Source: Gammaproteobacteria bacterium (GTDB lineage: Bacteria; Pseudomonadota; Gammaproteobacteria; Steroidobacterales; Steroidobacteraceae). From it: 64,000 nt of DNA. The position numbers and the translations under genes were made by a program. Location: NCBI GenBank assembly GCA_005878835.1, contig VBMV01000060.1, positions 60,067-124,066 on the forward strand. Reading direction: 5' to 3'. Of this stretch, positions 16,216 through 25,450 are shown piece after piece. Every line of letters begins with the position of its first letter. Within the stretch, counting starts at the first letter, position 1. The notes under the pieces were generated by a model. The model had not been told where the DNA came from, made no database searches, and saw only the letters and a list, made by a program, of their open reading frames with translations.

Positions 16216-17004
16216 GTGAGCTATCAGAACATTCTCTTCGAGACGGCGGACGGGGTTGCCCGCCTGACGTTGAATCGACCCGAGCGCCTGAACGCGTTCA
16301 ACACCGAGATGCACGCCGAGGTGCGCGCCGCACTGCTGGCGCTCAGGGACTCTCCCGCCCGGGTGCTGGTGATTACCGGAGCAGGGCGGGGCTTTTGTGC
16401 TGGCCAGGATCTCAACGATCGGGCGGTTGCGCCGGGGGGTGCGCCGCCTGACCTGGCCGCCTCGATCGAGAGGAACTACAAGCCCCTGGTGCTGGCGCTG
16501 CGTTCGCTGCCCATGCCGGTGATCGCGGCGGTCAACGGCGTGGCGGCCGGGGCCGGCGCCAACATTGCGCTCGCCTGCGACCTGGTGATCGCCGCACGCT
16601 CGGCGAGCTTCGTGCAGGCGTTCGCGAAGCTCGGGCTCGTCCCGGATTCGGGCGGCACGTGGACCGTGCCGCGCCTCGTCGGGGCGGCGCGCGCGCTGGG
16701 GCTCACGCTGCTCGGCGACAAGTTGAGCGCCGAGCAGGCGGCCTCCTGGGGGCTGATCTGGCGTTGCGTCGAGGACGGTGAGCTCGCCTCCGTGGTCGAG
16801 GGTCTGGCGCGGCAGCTCGCCGCCGCACCGACCCGCGCCCTGGCCCGCACCAAGCAGGCGATTTACGAGGGATTGACTCGCACGCTGCCCCAGCAGCTGG
16901 ATATCGAGCGCGACTACCAGGGCGAGCTCGGTCACAGCATGGATTACGCGGAAGGGGTCGCGGCGTTCGCCGAGAAGCGCACGCCGCGCTTCACGGGACG
17001 CTGA
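16216..17004 (+). CDS. paaG: Ring 1,2-epoxyphenylacetyl-CoA isomerase, crotonase family
   Basis: The 262-residue crotonase protein contains GRGFCAGQDLNDR and NGVAAGAGANIALACDLV, both characteristic of PaaG, and has the same length as the enteric enzyme. PaaG isomerises the epoxide to the seven-membered oxepin-CoA and also shifts a double bond later in the pathway. The GTG start precedes SYQNILFE. It lies 45 bases after paaE in the same operon. A second crotonase that could be PaaF is not present in the cluster. Confidence 0.9.
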   Translation: MSYQNILFETADGVARLTLNRPERLNAFNTEMHAEVRAALLALRDSPARVLVITGAGRGFCAGQDLNDRAVAPGGAPPDLAASIERNYKPLVLALRSLPMPVIAAVNGVAAGAGANIALACDLVIAARSASFVQAFAKLGLVPDSGGTWTVPRLVGAARALGLTLLGDKLSAEQAASWGLIWRCVEDGELASVVEGLARQLAAAPTRALARTKQAIYEGLTRTLPQQLDIERDYQGELGHSMDYAEGVAAFAEKRTPRFTGR

Positions 17005-17028
17005 AGCGGCGCCGATGGATTTTCATTC

Positions 17029-17487
17029 ATGAAAGATAAGGATGCGCCGGGCACGGCCGGCGGGGCGCAGCATCGCGCCGAGCGTGCGGCCGCGGCTCTG
17101 TTCGAGCGCGACCGCGCCTCGCAGGCGCTCGGCATGCGGATCACCGCAATGCGCCCGGGGTGGGCGCGAGTCGTGATGACGGTGCGTGCGGACATGCTCA
17201 ACGGCCACGGCGTCTGTCACGGCGGCATCGTCTTCGCGCTCGCCGACAGCGCCTTTGCGTTTGCGTGCAACTCGCACAACGAGAGCACCGTGGCGGCCGC
17301 GGCCACGATCGATTTTCTGGCCGCCGCCCGCGAGGGTGATGAGCTCACGGCCGAGGCGAGCGAGCTGTGGCGCACCCGGCGCAACGGCATCTACGAGATC
17401 GGCGTTTCCAACCAGCGCGGCGAGCGCATCGCGCTGTTTCGCGGGCGCTCCTACCGCATCGACGGCCAGGTGGTCAGCGGGGAGTAA
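17029..17487 (+). CDS. paaI: Hydroxyphenylacetyl-CoA thioesterase
   Basis: The 152-residue hot-dog-fold protein carries the PaaI signature NGHGVCHGGIVFALADSAFA, with the catalytic aspartate in the LADSAF helix. PaaI hydrolyses dead-end aryl-CoA esters and returns free CoA. It lies between paaG and paaZ with short gaps (24 and 8 bases). Confidence 0.93.
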   Translation: MKDKDAPGTAGGAQHRAERAAAALFERDRASQALGMRITAMRPGWARVVMTVRADMLNGHGVCHGGIVFALADSAFAFACNSHNESTVAAAATIDFLAAAREGDELTAEASELWRTRRNGIYEIGVSNQRGERIALFRGRSYRIDGQVVSGE

Positions 17488-17495
17488 ACGACACC

Positions 17496-19538
17496 ATGCA
17501 GCTTCAGAGTTTTGTCGCCGGTAAATGGTGGGCGGGCCTCGGCGCGGGCGTGGCGCTGCGCGATGCCACCACGGGTGAGGTCATCGCCAACGCCACCGCG
17601 GACGGGCTCGACTCAGGCGCGCTGCTCGAGCACGCGCGCGAGGTCGGGGGGCGCGCCCTGCGCAAGCTCACCTTCCACGAGCGCGCCGCGCTGCTGAAGA
17701 CACTGGCCAGGTTTCTCACCGAGCACAAGGAGGAGTTCTACACGCTCTCCTACGCCACCGGGGCGACCAGGGGCGACTCCTGGATCGACATCGACGGGGG
17801 CATCGGCACGCTGTTCGTGTACGCGAGCAAGGGCATGCGCGAGCTGCCCGACAGCCGCGTGTACGTCGATGGCGGCGTGGAAGCGCTGTCGAAGACCGGG
17901 ACGTTCGTGGGGCAGCACGTGTGCGTGCCGCTCGAGGGCGCCGCGGTGCACATCAACGCGTTCAACTTCCCGGTGTGGGGCATGCTGGAGAAGCTGGCGC
18001 CGGCACTGCTCGCCGGCGTGCCGGCGATCGTGAAGCCCGCCTCGCAGACCTGTTACCTCACCGAGCGCGTGTTCAGGCGGATGGTGGAGTCCGCGATCCT
18101 GCCGGAAGGCGCGGTGCAGCTCATCTGCGGGGGCGTCGGGGATCTGTTGGAGCATCTCACCTGCCAGGACGTGGTGTCGTTCACCGGCTCTGCGGCCACG
18201 GCGCTGAAGCTTCGCCAGCATCCGGTGGTGAGCGCCAACTCGGTGCGCTTCACCTCGGAGACCGATTCGCTCAACTCCTCGGTGCTGGGTCCCGACGCCG
18301 GGGCCGGCACGCCGGAGCTGGAGCTGTTCGTGCGCGAGGTGGTGCGTGAGATGACGGTGAAAGCCGGCCAGAAGTGCACCGCCATCAGAAAGGCGCTCGT
18401 GCCCGCGGGCCGCGTCACGGAGGTGCTGGACGCGCTGCGGAGCGCGCTCGGTGAGATCGTCGTCGGTGATCCGCGCCTCCCGAACGTGCGCATGGGCCCG
18501 GTGGCCTCCTTGAGCCAGCGACGCGAGGTCCTCGAGCAGCTCGGCAAGCTCAAGCGCGAGGCGCAAGTCGTGTACGGCGATGCCGGCAGGGCGCAGCCCG
18601 TGGGTGCCGACGCCGACCGCGGCGCCTTCGTGTCCCCCACCCTGTTGTATTGCCGCGATGCGGGCAGTGCCCGCGCGGTTCACTCGGTCGAGGCATTCGG
18701 TCCGGTGTGCACGCTCGTCCCCTATGACACGGTGGAGGAGGCCATCGCGCTCGCCCGGCGCGGGGGCGGCAGTCTCGCCGGCTCGATCTTCAGCGCCGAC
18801 GAGACCATCGCGGCGCAGCTGGTACTGGGACTGGCGCCGTATCACGGGCGCGTCGTGGTCGTGAACCGGCACTGCGCCAAGGAGTCCACCGGCCACGGCT
18901 CGCCGCTGCCGCACCTGGTGCACGGGGGTCCTGGGCGCGCCGGCGGCGGCGAGGAGATGGGCGGCATCCGCGGCGTGATGCACTACATGCAGCGCACCGC
19001 CGTGCAGGGCACCCCCGATGTCGTGACGGCGGTCACCGGGCGGTGGGTGAGGGGCGCACGCGAGCTGCAGCCCGGCACGCATCCGTTCCGTAAACCCTTC
19101 GCGCAGCTTGCGATCGGCGATACCTTCAACTCCGCCGAGCGCGAGGTCACGCTCGAGGACATCGAGCGCTTCGCGGAGCTGTCGGGCGATCGGTTCTACG
19201 CGCACATGGACGAGGCTGCGGCCGCCCGCAATCCACTCTTCGGCGCTCGCGTCGCGCACGGCTACTTGCTGGTGTCGGCGGCCGCCGGGTTGTTCGTCGA
19301 TCCGCCCTACGGCCCGGTGCTCGCCAATTACGGTATCGACGGCCTGCGCTTCACCAAGCCCGTCAAGCCCGGCGACCGCATCAAGGTGCGCCTCACCTGC
19401 AAGGAGAAATCCCTGCGCCTTGGGGCCGGCTACGGCGAGGTGCGCTGGGACACGGCGATCACCAATCAGAGCGGCGAGGTGGTTGCGAACTACGACGTGC
19501 TGACCATGGTCAGCGAGAAGCTGGTGCCCGACGCGTAG
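17496..19538 (+). CDS. paaZ: Bifunctional oxepin-CoA hydrolase / 3-oxo-5,6-dehydrosuberyl-CoA semialdehyde dehydrogenase
   Basis: The 680-residue protein is almost the length of the enteric enzyme. The N-terminal aldehyde dehydrogenase has E255 (TSETDSLN) and C294 (KAGQKCTAI), matching the known catalytic Glu/Cys pair. The C-terminal MaoC-type hydratase has D565 and H570 in SGDRFYAHMDE, matching the known Asp/His pair. PaaZ opens the oxepin ring and oxidises the resulting aldehyde. The ATG follows the paaI stop by eight bases. It is the last gene of the operon; paaF, paaH and paaJ do not follow. Confidence 0.96.
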   Translation: MQLQSFVAGKWWAGLGAGVALRDATTGEVIANATADGLDSGALLEHAREVGGRALRKLTFHERAALLKTLARFLTEHKEEFYTLSYATGATRGDSWIDIDGGIGTLFVYASKGMRELPDSRVYVDGGVEALSKTGTFVGQHVCVPLEGAAVHINAFNFPVWGMLEKLAPALLAGVPAIVKPASQTCYLTERVFRRMVESAILPEGAVQLICGGVGDLLEHLTCQDVVSFTGSAATALKLRQHPVVSANSVRFTSETDSLNSSVLGPDAGAGTPELELFVREVVREMTVKAGQKCTAIRKALVPAGRVTEVLDALRSALGEIVVGDPRLPNVRMGPVASLSQRREVLEQLGKLKREAQVVYGDAGRAQPVGADADRGAFVSPTLLYCRDAGSARAVHSVEAFGPVCTLVPYDTVEEAIALARRGGGSLAGSIFSADETIAAQLVLGLAPYHGRVVVVNRHCAKESTGHGSPLPHLVHGGPGRAGGGEEMGGIRGVMHYMQRTAVQGTPDVVTAVTGRWVRGARELQPGTHPFRKPFAQLAIGDTFNSAEREVTLEDIERFAELSGDRFYAHMDEAAAARNPLFGARVAHGYLLVSAAAGLFVDPPYGPVLANYGIDGLRFTKPVKPGDRIKVRLTCKEKSLRLGAGYGEVRWDTAITNQSGEVVANYDVLTMVSEKLVPDA

Positions 19539-19616
19539 GGCGCGACAACCTCATGCTCCGTCCGCCCGGGCGCAGGACTTTCGGGCAGAGCTGGCGAGCG
19601 CCTCGCATGACAGAAT

Positions 19617-20348
19617 CTAGGCGGGTTTGCGCGCGCGGTACGCCGAGAATACCGCGAGCTCGACGTGCCGCTCGACGTCCACGAAGCCGGCCGCGCCGAT
19701 GGCTTGCAGGATCTTCCCGGGTGGCACACAGGCCGCGATGGTGTCCCAGCAGTAGCGCATGAGCACGCGCGCGTCGCGACGGCCGACGAGTGCCGCGATC
19801 ACGGGCACGAACCCGTTGAGCCAGACCTTCACGAGGACACGCGGCAGCGCCCCCGCCGGCTGGGTGAACTCGAGCACGCACAGGCGTCCGCCTGGTCGTA
19901 TGACCCGGTAGAATTCGGCGAACGCCGCGGACAGATCGCCGACGTGGCGAAGCGCGTAGCCCATGCTGAGAAAGTCGGCGCTGCAGTCCGGGGCGGGAAT
20001 TGCTTCGGCGTGGCCGCTCAGGAGCCGCAGGCCTGCCGGCACCCTGGCGTGCTCGAGCATGCCCGGACTCGGATCCACGCCGGTGACACGCGCGGGATCA
20101 CCGACAATCCTCGCGGCGGCGCAGGCGAGCAGCCCCGTGCCCGTGCCGACGTCCACAACGCTCATTCCCGGCTTCAGGCCCGCATCCCTGAGGGCTCGCC
20201 TGCGGTACCAGGAGCCGGTCCAGAGCCCCACGATGCGCTCGAGGCGATCGTAGTCGGCGGCGGTGCGATCGAAAATGCCGCGCACCCATGCGCTGCGCTC
20301 GCCTTCGGTGCGGTAGTACGCGCCCAGTGGTGGATGAGGTGCTGGCAT
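19617..20348 (-). CDS. UbiE/COQ5-type SAM-dependent methyltransferase
   Basis: The 243-residue class I methyltransferase has motif I VVDVGTGTGLLACAA, followed by GVDPSPGMLEHAR, MGYALRHVGDLSAAFAEFYRVIRPGG and VLEFTQP. This is the order seen in the UbiE family that methylates quinone precursors. The C-terminal part (LMRYCWDTIAACVPPGKI) differs from canonical UbiE, so a different substrate is possible. The ATG was placed at the start of the conserved region. It converges on paaZ. Confidence 0.8.
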   Translation of the reverse strand: MPAPHPPLGAYYRTEGERSAWVRGIFDRTAADYDRLERIVGLWTGSWYRRRALRDAGLKPGMSVVDVGTGTGLLACAAARIVGDPARVTGVDPSPGMLEHARVPAGLRLLSGHAEAIPAPDCSADFLSMGYALRHVGDLSAAFAEFYRVIRPGGRLCVLEFTQPAGALPRVLVKVWLNGFVPVIAALVGRRDARVLMRYCWDTIAACVPPGKILQAIGAAGFVDVERHVELAVFSAYRARKPA

Positions 20349-20392
20349 GAGACTCAGGTGACGCGGGCCTGCGATTGTACGCCGCCGGCGCA

Positions 20393-21493
20393 CTAAGGCC
20401 CCGCGGCCAGCCGAAACGCATGCCCGCGCGTCGAAACCGCCTTCACCAGCGTCCACACGGCGTCCCCCGGGCGCAGGTTGAGCGCCCGCAGGGCGTTTTG
20501 CGTGATGCGAGCGAGTACGGTCTCCCCGCCCACGTCGAGCCTGACCAGCACCGCCCCGTAGTCATCGTTCGAGATCGCCGTCACGGTGCTCGCGAGCGCG
20601 TTGCGCACGGACAGGCCCTGCACCGGCTGAGTGGCGAGAATGACATCGCGCGCCAGCAGTTGCAGACGCACGCGTGAGCCCAGCGGAACATCCCGCAGAC
20701 TGACCTGCAGCGTGCCCGTGCCGACGGTGAGCTCGGCGCTGCCGCTGTCGGGGTCCAGGCGCACGACGACGCCCTCGAGCACCGCGCCGACCAGATCCGG
20801 TCCCACCACGCTCTGCAGCTCGGGCCGGAGACTCACCTCGTTCACCGCTCCCTGCGCCAGCACCCTGCCTGCCTCCAGCAGCACGACGTGGGTGGCGAGG
20901 CGCAGCACCTCGTCGAACTGGTGACTCACGTAAACCATCGGGATCGCGAGCTGGTCACGCAGCGCCTCCAGATAGGGCAGGACCTCCTCGCGGCGCGCGA
21001 CGTCGATCGAGGCGAGCGGCTCATCGAGCAGCAGCAGGCGCGGCTGCGCGAGCAGGGCGCGCCCGAGAGCCACGCGCTGGCGCTCGCCTCCCGAGAGCTC
21101 ACGGGGCCGGCGCGCGAGCAGCGGCGCCAGTCCCAGGAGCGACACGACTTCGTCGAAGCCGATGATGCGTGACGCGGCGCGTGCGCGCTTCTCGCCGTAG
21201 CGCAGGTTGCCGCTGACCGAAAGATGCGGGAAGAGCCGCGCGTCCTGGAATACGTACCCGATGCGCCGGCGCTCGACCGGTACGGCGATGGCCGCGCGCG
21301 TGTCGGTGAGGACCTCGTCATCCAGGCGCACCTCGCCGGCGTCGGGTGCGAGGAGCCCGGAGATGATGTTGACGAGCGTGCTCTTGCCGCTGCCCGAGCG
21401 CCCGAACAGCGCGATGATGCCGGGTGTGGGTGCGGCGAAGGTCGCCTCCAGGCAGAACCCGGGGCGCCTCCTGAGCACCGACACGTGCAACAT
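20393..21493 (-). CDS. modC: Molybdate ABC transporter ATP-binding protein
   Basis: The 366-residue ATPase has Walker A GRSGSGKSTLV, the Q-loop region RRIGYVFQDARLFPHLSV typical of ModC, signature LSGGERQRVALGRALL and Walker B LLLLDEPLASID. A C-terminal TOBE/Mop domain (about 290-366) is the regulatory oxyanion-binding module of ModC. It powers molybdate import with ModB, whose stop lies one base before this start. The two are last in a minus-strand run cysH-cysG-cysK-modB-modC. No modA binding-protein gene is adjacent. Confidence 0.9.
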   Translation of the reverse strand: MLHVSVLRRRPGFCLEATFAAPTPGIIALFGRSGSGKSTLVNIISGLLAPDAGEVRLDDEVLTDTRAAIAVPVERRRIGYVFQDARLFPHLSVSGNLRYGEKRARAASRIIGFDEVVSLLGLAPLLARRPRELSGGERQRVALGRALLAQPRLLLLDEPLASIDVARREEVLPYLEALRDQLAIPMVYVSHQFDEVLRLATHVVLLEAGRVLAQGAVNEVSLRPELQSVVGPDLVGAVLEGVVVRLDPDSGSAELTVGTGTLQVSLRDVPLGSRVRLQLLARDVILATQPVQGLSVRNALASTVTAISNDDYGAVLVRLDVGGETVLARITQNALRALNLRPGDAVWTLVKAVSTRGHAFRLAAGP

Positions 21494-21494
21494 G

Positions 21495-22190
21495 TCAGCG
21501 GCCGAGCAGGCGGCGCACGCGCCGCACCAGCAGCTCGGAGGCCAGCAGCCCCAGCAGGCCGAGCGCCAACGACAGCATCGCGAGCCGCAACGCCAGCGCG
21601 TCCCCGCTGGGTGACTGCATCGCGGTGTAGAGCGCGAGCGGGAGCGTGCGGGTCGCGCCGGGAATGTTGGAGGCGAAGGTGATGACGGCGCCGAACTCGC
21701 CCAGGCCGGCGGCAAAGGCCGTCACGGCCCCGGCGAGGATCCCGGGCAGCATCAGCGGCAGGGTGATCGAGACAAAGCGGTCCACGGCAGCCGCACCCAG
21801 CGTGCGCGCCGCCTCTTCCAACCCGCGATCGACGTTCTCCAGCGACAGGCGTATCGCGCGCACCATCAGCGGAAAGGTCATGACCGCGGTGGCGAGCGCG
21901 GCTCCGGCGGTGGTGAAGGCCAGCTCGATGCCGAAATGGCTGCGCAGCCAGGCGCCGATGGGTCCGCGCGCCCCGAAGAGGATCAGCAGCACGTAGCCCA
22001 CGGCCACCGGCGGCAGCACCAGCGGCAGATGCACGAACGCATCGAACAGTATCCGGCCCGGGAAGCGCGCGCGTGTCAGGATCCAGGCGACCAGCACCGC
22101 CAGCGGCAGGCTGAAGCCGACGCTGCGCGCGGCTACCTCGAGACTCAGGCGCAAGGCATCGAGCTCGGCGGGGCCGGAAGTGCCGTTCAT
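21495..22190 (-). CDS. modB: Molybdate ABC transporter permease
   Basis: The 231-residue protein has about five to six membrane helices and the binding-protein-dependent permease (EAA) loop, here EEAARTLGAAAVDRFVSITLPL. HLPLVLPPVAVGYVLLILFG is typical of ModB. It forms the membrane channel for ModC. The ATG at 22190 begins right before the first helix; the region upstream to the cysK stop (67 bases) holds no other gene. It lacks a neighbouring ModA, so the periplasmic receptor must be encoded elsewhere. Confidence 0.9.
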   Translation of the reverse strand: MNGTSGPAELDALRLSLEVAARSVGFSLPLAVLVAWILTRARFPGRILFDAFVHLPLVLPPVAVGYVLLILFGARGPIGAWLRSHFGIELAFTTAGAALATAVMTFPLMVRAIRLSLENVDRGLEEAARTLGAAAVDRFVSITLPLMLPGILAGAVTAFAAGLGEFGAVITFASNIPGATRTLPLALYTAMQSPSGDALALRLAMLSLALGLLGLLASELLVRRVRRLLGR

Positions 22191-22257
22191 CGGGATGGCG
22201 GCGCGGGGCCGTCTCAGGTGCGCATCAAGACCAGCCAGGGAACCTCGGGCGCCACGG

Positions 22258-23313
22258 TCATGCGACCAGCGCCGCGTCCAGCGTGATGGGCGCACGCTCG
22301 GGCGGGGTCGCCGCGTACGCGGCCAGACCCTTCTGCTCGAGCCAGGCGCGATTGAAGAGCCGTGACTGATACTTTGCCCCGCCGTCACAGAGCACCGTCA
22401 CGATGATGTGTCCCGGCCCGAGAGAGCGCGCCACGCGCACCGCTGCGGCGACGTTGATGCCGCTGGTGCTGCCCAGAAGCAGCCCTTCCTCGTGCAGCAG
22501 CCGGTAGACGTGCCGCACCGTCTCGCCGTCCTCGATGTGCACGGCCTCATCGATCGGTGCGCCCTCGAGGTTGCGGGTGACGCGGCCGATGCCGATGCCT
22601 TCGGTGATCGAGCCACTGCCGGTTGCCCTGAGCGTCCCGCTGCGCACGTATTCATAGAGGCTGCTGCCCGGGGGATCGGCCAGCACGCAGCGTACCGCGC
22701 GCCGGCGCGACTTCAGATACTCCGCGACGCCGGCAAAGGTGCCACCGGTGCCCGTGGAGGCGACGAACGCATCGATCCGACCGTCGGTCTGAGCCCAGAT
22801 CTCGGGGCCCGTGGTGCGCGCGTGGGTGTCGCGGTTGGCGGTGTTGTCGAACTGGTTGGACCAGACGGAGTTCGGCAGCGATGCCGCGAGGCGCTGCGCG
22901 ACCTTCTGGTACTGGTTGGGATTGCTGTAGGGAACCGTGGGCACCTGGTGGACCTCGGCGCCCAGCATCCTGAGCAGAGCGTACTTCTCCGGCGACTGGT
23001 TGTCGGGCATGACGATGACGCAGCGATAGCCGCGTGCGTTGCACACGTGCGCCAGCCCGATGCCGGTGTTGCCGGCCGTGCCCTCGACGACCGTGCCTCC
23101 CGGGGGGAGCTCTCCGCGGCGCTCGGCCTCCAGCACGATCGCGCTCGCCGCGCGGTCCTTGACCGAGCCGCCGGGATTCATGAACTCGGCCTTGCCGAGG
23201 ATGTCGCAGCCGGTCTCTTCACTCACGCCCCTGAGCCGGATGAGCGGGGTGTTGCCGACCGCGCCGACGAAGCCGCTCACGGAGCCGCCGGCGTCGCCGC
23301 CCGCGACGCTCAC
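22258..23313 (-). CDS. cysK: Cysteine synthase (O-acetylserine sulfhydrylase)
   Basis: The 351-residue fold-type II PLP enzyme has the lysine motif NPGGSVKDRAA, the phosphate or substrate loops EGTAGNTGIGLA and GSTSGINVAAA, and the partner motif STGTGGTFAGV. It makes cysteine from O-acetylserine and sulfide, the end of the sulfate assimilation route encoded around it. The GTG start overlaps the cysG stop as GTGA. CysK and CysM are hard to separate by eye; length and motifs favour the CysK type. Confidence 0.87.
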   Translation of the reverse strand: MSVAGGDAGGSVSGFVGAVGNTPLIRLRGVSEETGCDILGKAEFMNPGGSVKDRAASAIVLEAERRGELPPGGTVVEGTAGNTGIGLAHVCNARGYRCVIVMPDNQSPEKYALLRMLGAEVHQVPTVPYSNPNQYQKVAQRLAASLPNSVWSNQFDNTANRDTHARTTGPEIWAQTDGRIDAFVASTGTGGTFAGVAEYLKSRRRAVRCVLADPPGSSLYEYVRSGTLRATGSGSITEGIGIGRVTRNLEGAPIDEAVHIEDGETVRHVYRLLHEEGLLLGSTSGINVAAAVRVARSLGPGHIIVTVLCDGGAKYQSRLFNRAWLEQKGLAAYAATPPERAPITLDAALVA

Positions 23314-24713
23314 GCCGGCACCCCGGCCGCCGCCGCCGCCGCGGTGAGCGCGGCGCCCGTGTCCGTGGCCGCAAACGCCGCCACGTCGCCCAGGATCAGC
23401 AGCGCCGGCGGTTGGACCGGCTGCGCTGCGGTCAGCGCCGTGATGTCGCCCAGTGTGCCGCGCAGGATCCGCTGTCCGGGCAGCGTCGCGCGCTCGATGA
23501 TGGCCACCGGGTGTCCGGGGGCCGCTCCCGCGGCGCGCAGTCTCGCGATGATGCCCGGCAGCTGTGCCACGCCCATGTAGACCACGACCGTGTGCCGCGG
23601 GTTCGCGAAGAAGCGCCAGTCCGGCAGGGCGCCATCGCCCGCGTGTCCGTTCACGAAGCTGACACTGCTCGCCAGGCGGCGGTGGGTGAGGGGCAGCTCG
23701 GCGGCCGCGGCGGCGCCGAGCGCGGCCGTGATTCCCGGGACCACCGTGTAGGGGATGCCGTGCGCGGCGAGCGCCTCGATCTCCTCGCCTCCGCGCCCGA
23801 ACACGAACGGGTCGCCGCCCTTGAGGCGCGCGACGCGCTTGCCCTCGCCGGCGAGGCGCACCAGCAACGCGTGGATGTGCTCCTGTTGGCCGTGCGCGCC
23901 GTACGCCTTGCCGACGAAGATGCGCTGCGCGTCGCGGCGCGCACGCTCCAACACGGCCTCGCTCACCAGGCGGTCGTAGAGAATCACATCCGCTCGCTGC
24001 AGCAGCTGCAGCGCCCGCAGCGTGAGCAGATCGGGATCGCCGGGGCCGGCTCCGATCAGGTAGACCTCGCCCAGTCCGGTGAGCCGCGAGGTCAGGAGCT
24101 CCCGCGCGAGCGCCCGCTCCGCCCGCTCCCCCTCGCCCCGCAGCACGAGCGTTGCGACGGGGCCTGAGGCGATGCGTTCCCAGAACCCGCGGCGGGCGAA
24201 GGCGCCGAGTGCACGCCGCACGGCCTCGCGGCGCGCGCCCATGAAGCGCGCCAACGCGCCGAGACGCTCGGGAAGCAGCGCCTCGATCTGCTCGCGCACG
24301 CGCCGCGCCAGCACCGGCGCGTGGCCGGCGGAGCCTACCGCGACGACGATCGGCGAGCGATCGACGATGGCCGGAAAGATGAAGCTCGAGAGCTCGGCAT
24401 CGTCGACGACGTTGACCGGCACGCCTCGTTCACACGCGGCCCTCGAGACCCGGGCGTTGGTCGTGCGATCGCCGGTTGCAGCCACCACTGCGACGGCGCC
24501 GGCGAGGTGAGCCGGGGAGAACGCGGCGGCGATATACTCGAGCTCGCCGCGTGCGGCCTGCTCGCCGAGCTGCGGATGCAGGCGCGGTGCGACCACCGTC
24601 ACGTGGGCGCCCGCCCTGCGCAGCCACGCCACCTTGCGCAGCGCAACCTGACCGCCGCCCACCACCACGACGGGGCGGGCGCCGAGGCGCAGAAACACCG
24701 GCAGATACTCCAT
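23310..24713 (-). CDS. cysG: Siroheme synthase
   Basis: The 467-residue trifunctional protein has an N-terminal NAD-dependent precorrin-2 dehydrogenase/ferrochelatase part (VVVVGGGQVALRK, then VNVVDDAELSSFIFPA). The C-terminal uroporphyrinogen-III methyltransferase has VYLIGAGPGDPDLLTLRA, LKGGDPFVFGRGGEE and VVPGITAALGAAA. It makes siroheme for sulfite reductase (the cysI product). The ATG precedes EYLPVFL, the standard start. It overlaps cysK and follows cysH by 17 bases. Confidence 0.95.
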   Translation of the reverse strand: MEYLPVFLRLGARPVVVVGGGQVALRKVAWLRRAGAHVTVVAPRLHPQLGEQAARGELEYIAAAFSPAHLAGAVAVVAATGDRTTNARVSRAACERGVPVNVVDDAELSSFIFPAIVDRSPIVVAVGSAGHAPVLARRVREQIEALLPERLGALARFMGARREAVRRALGAFARRGFWERIASGPVATLVLRGEGERAERALARELLTSRLTGLGEVYLIGAGPGDPDLLTLRALQLLQRADVILYDRLVSEAVLERARRDAQRIFVGKAYGAHGQQEHIHALLVRLAGEGKRVARLKGGDPFVFGRGGEEIEALAAHGIPYTVVPGITAALGAAAAAELPLTHRRLASSVSFVNGHAGDGALPDWRFFANPRHTVVVYMGVAQLPGIIARLRAAGAAPGHPVAIIERATLPGQRILRGTLGDITALTAAQPVQPPALLILGDVAAFAATDTGAALTAAAAAAGVPA

Positions 24714-24730
24714 GGCGGCAGCCGCCGGGC

Positions 24731-25450
24731 TCAGGCGGGTATGGCCGCAGGAGGCACTCTCGGATGCAGACCGCATTCGCGCGACTCCGGTTGCTCCCAC
24801 CACCAGCGGCCGGCACGGCGGCTCTCGCCGGGCTGAATCGCGCGGGTGCACGGGGAGCACCCGATGCTCGGAAACTGGCGATCGTGGAGCCGATTGTACG
24901 GCAGGCGGCGCGCGCGGATGTACTGCCACACCTCGGCCTCGGTCCAATCGAGCAGCGGGCTCACCTTGTACAGGCCATGCTCCGCGTCCCACTCCACGGG
25001 CCGGCCGCCGGCGCGGCCCGCCGACTGCTCGCGGCGCACACCCGTGATCCAGCCGCTGTAGCCGGCGATCGCGCGTTTGAAGGGCTCCACTTTACGGATG
25101 CGGCAGCATTCGAGGCGCGCCTCGAGGCTGTGATAGAAGCCGTTCACACCTTGGCGAGCGACCAGCCGCTCGAGCGCCTCGGTGTCCGGGTAGACGAGCC
25201 GGACGGTGCGCCGGTAGCGGCGTTGCAATTTCTCGAGGAGCTCATAGGTCTCCTCGTACAGGCGCCCGGTATCGATGCTGAAGACGTCGATCTGCGGCAG
25301 GTACGACCAGATGACGTCGGTGAGCACCATGGCCTCGGCCCCCAGGCTGTTCGAGTACACGAGCCGCCCGTGCTGGCCCAAGGCGCCGGTGAGCAGCGTG
25401 CGCACGGCCGCCGCCTTGTGTTCCAGCTCGAGCGCCGCCAGGTCTCCCAT
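24731..25450 (-). CDS. cysH: Assimilatory adenylyl-sulfate (APS) reductase, iron-sulfur type
   Basis: The 239-residue protein belongs to the PAPS/APS reductase family, with SNSLGAEAMVLTDVI and the catalytic C226 in ECGLH. It also has two cysteine pairs, C115-C116 (LECCRIRK) and C198-x2-C201 (GCSPCTR). These ligate a 4Fe-4S cluster in enzymes that reduce APS directly; enteric PAPS reductases lack them. Sulfate assimilation here therefore probably needs no APS kinase step. It heads the cysH-cysG-cysK-modBC run and is divergent from cysB. Confidence 0.9.
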   Translation of the reverse strand: MGDLAALELEHKAAAVRTLLTGALGQHGRLVYSNSLGAEAMVLTDVIWSYLPQIDVFSIDTGRLYEETYELLEKLQRRYRRTVRLVYPDTEALERLVARQGVNGFYHSLEARLECCRIRKVEPFKRAIAGYSGWITGVRREQSAGRAGGRPVEWDAEHGLYKVSPLLDWTEAEVWQYIRARRLPYNRLHDRQFPSIGCSPCTRAIQPGESRRAGRWWWEQPESRECGLHPRVPPAAIPA

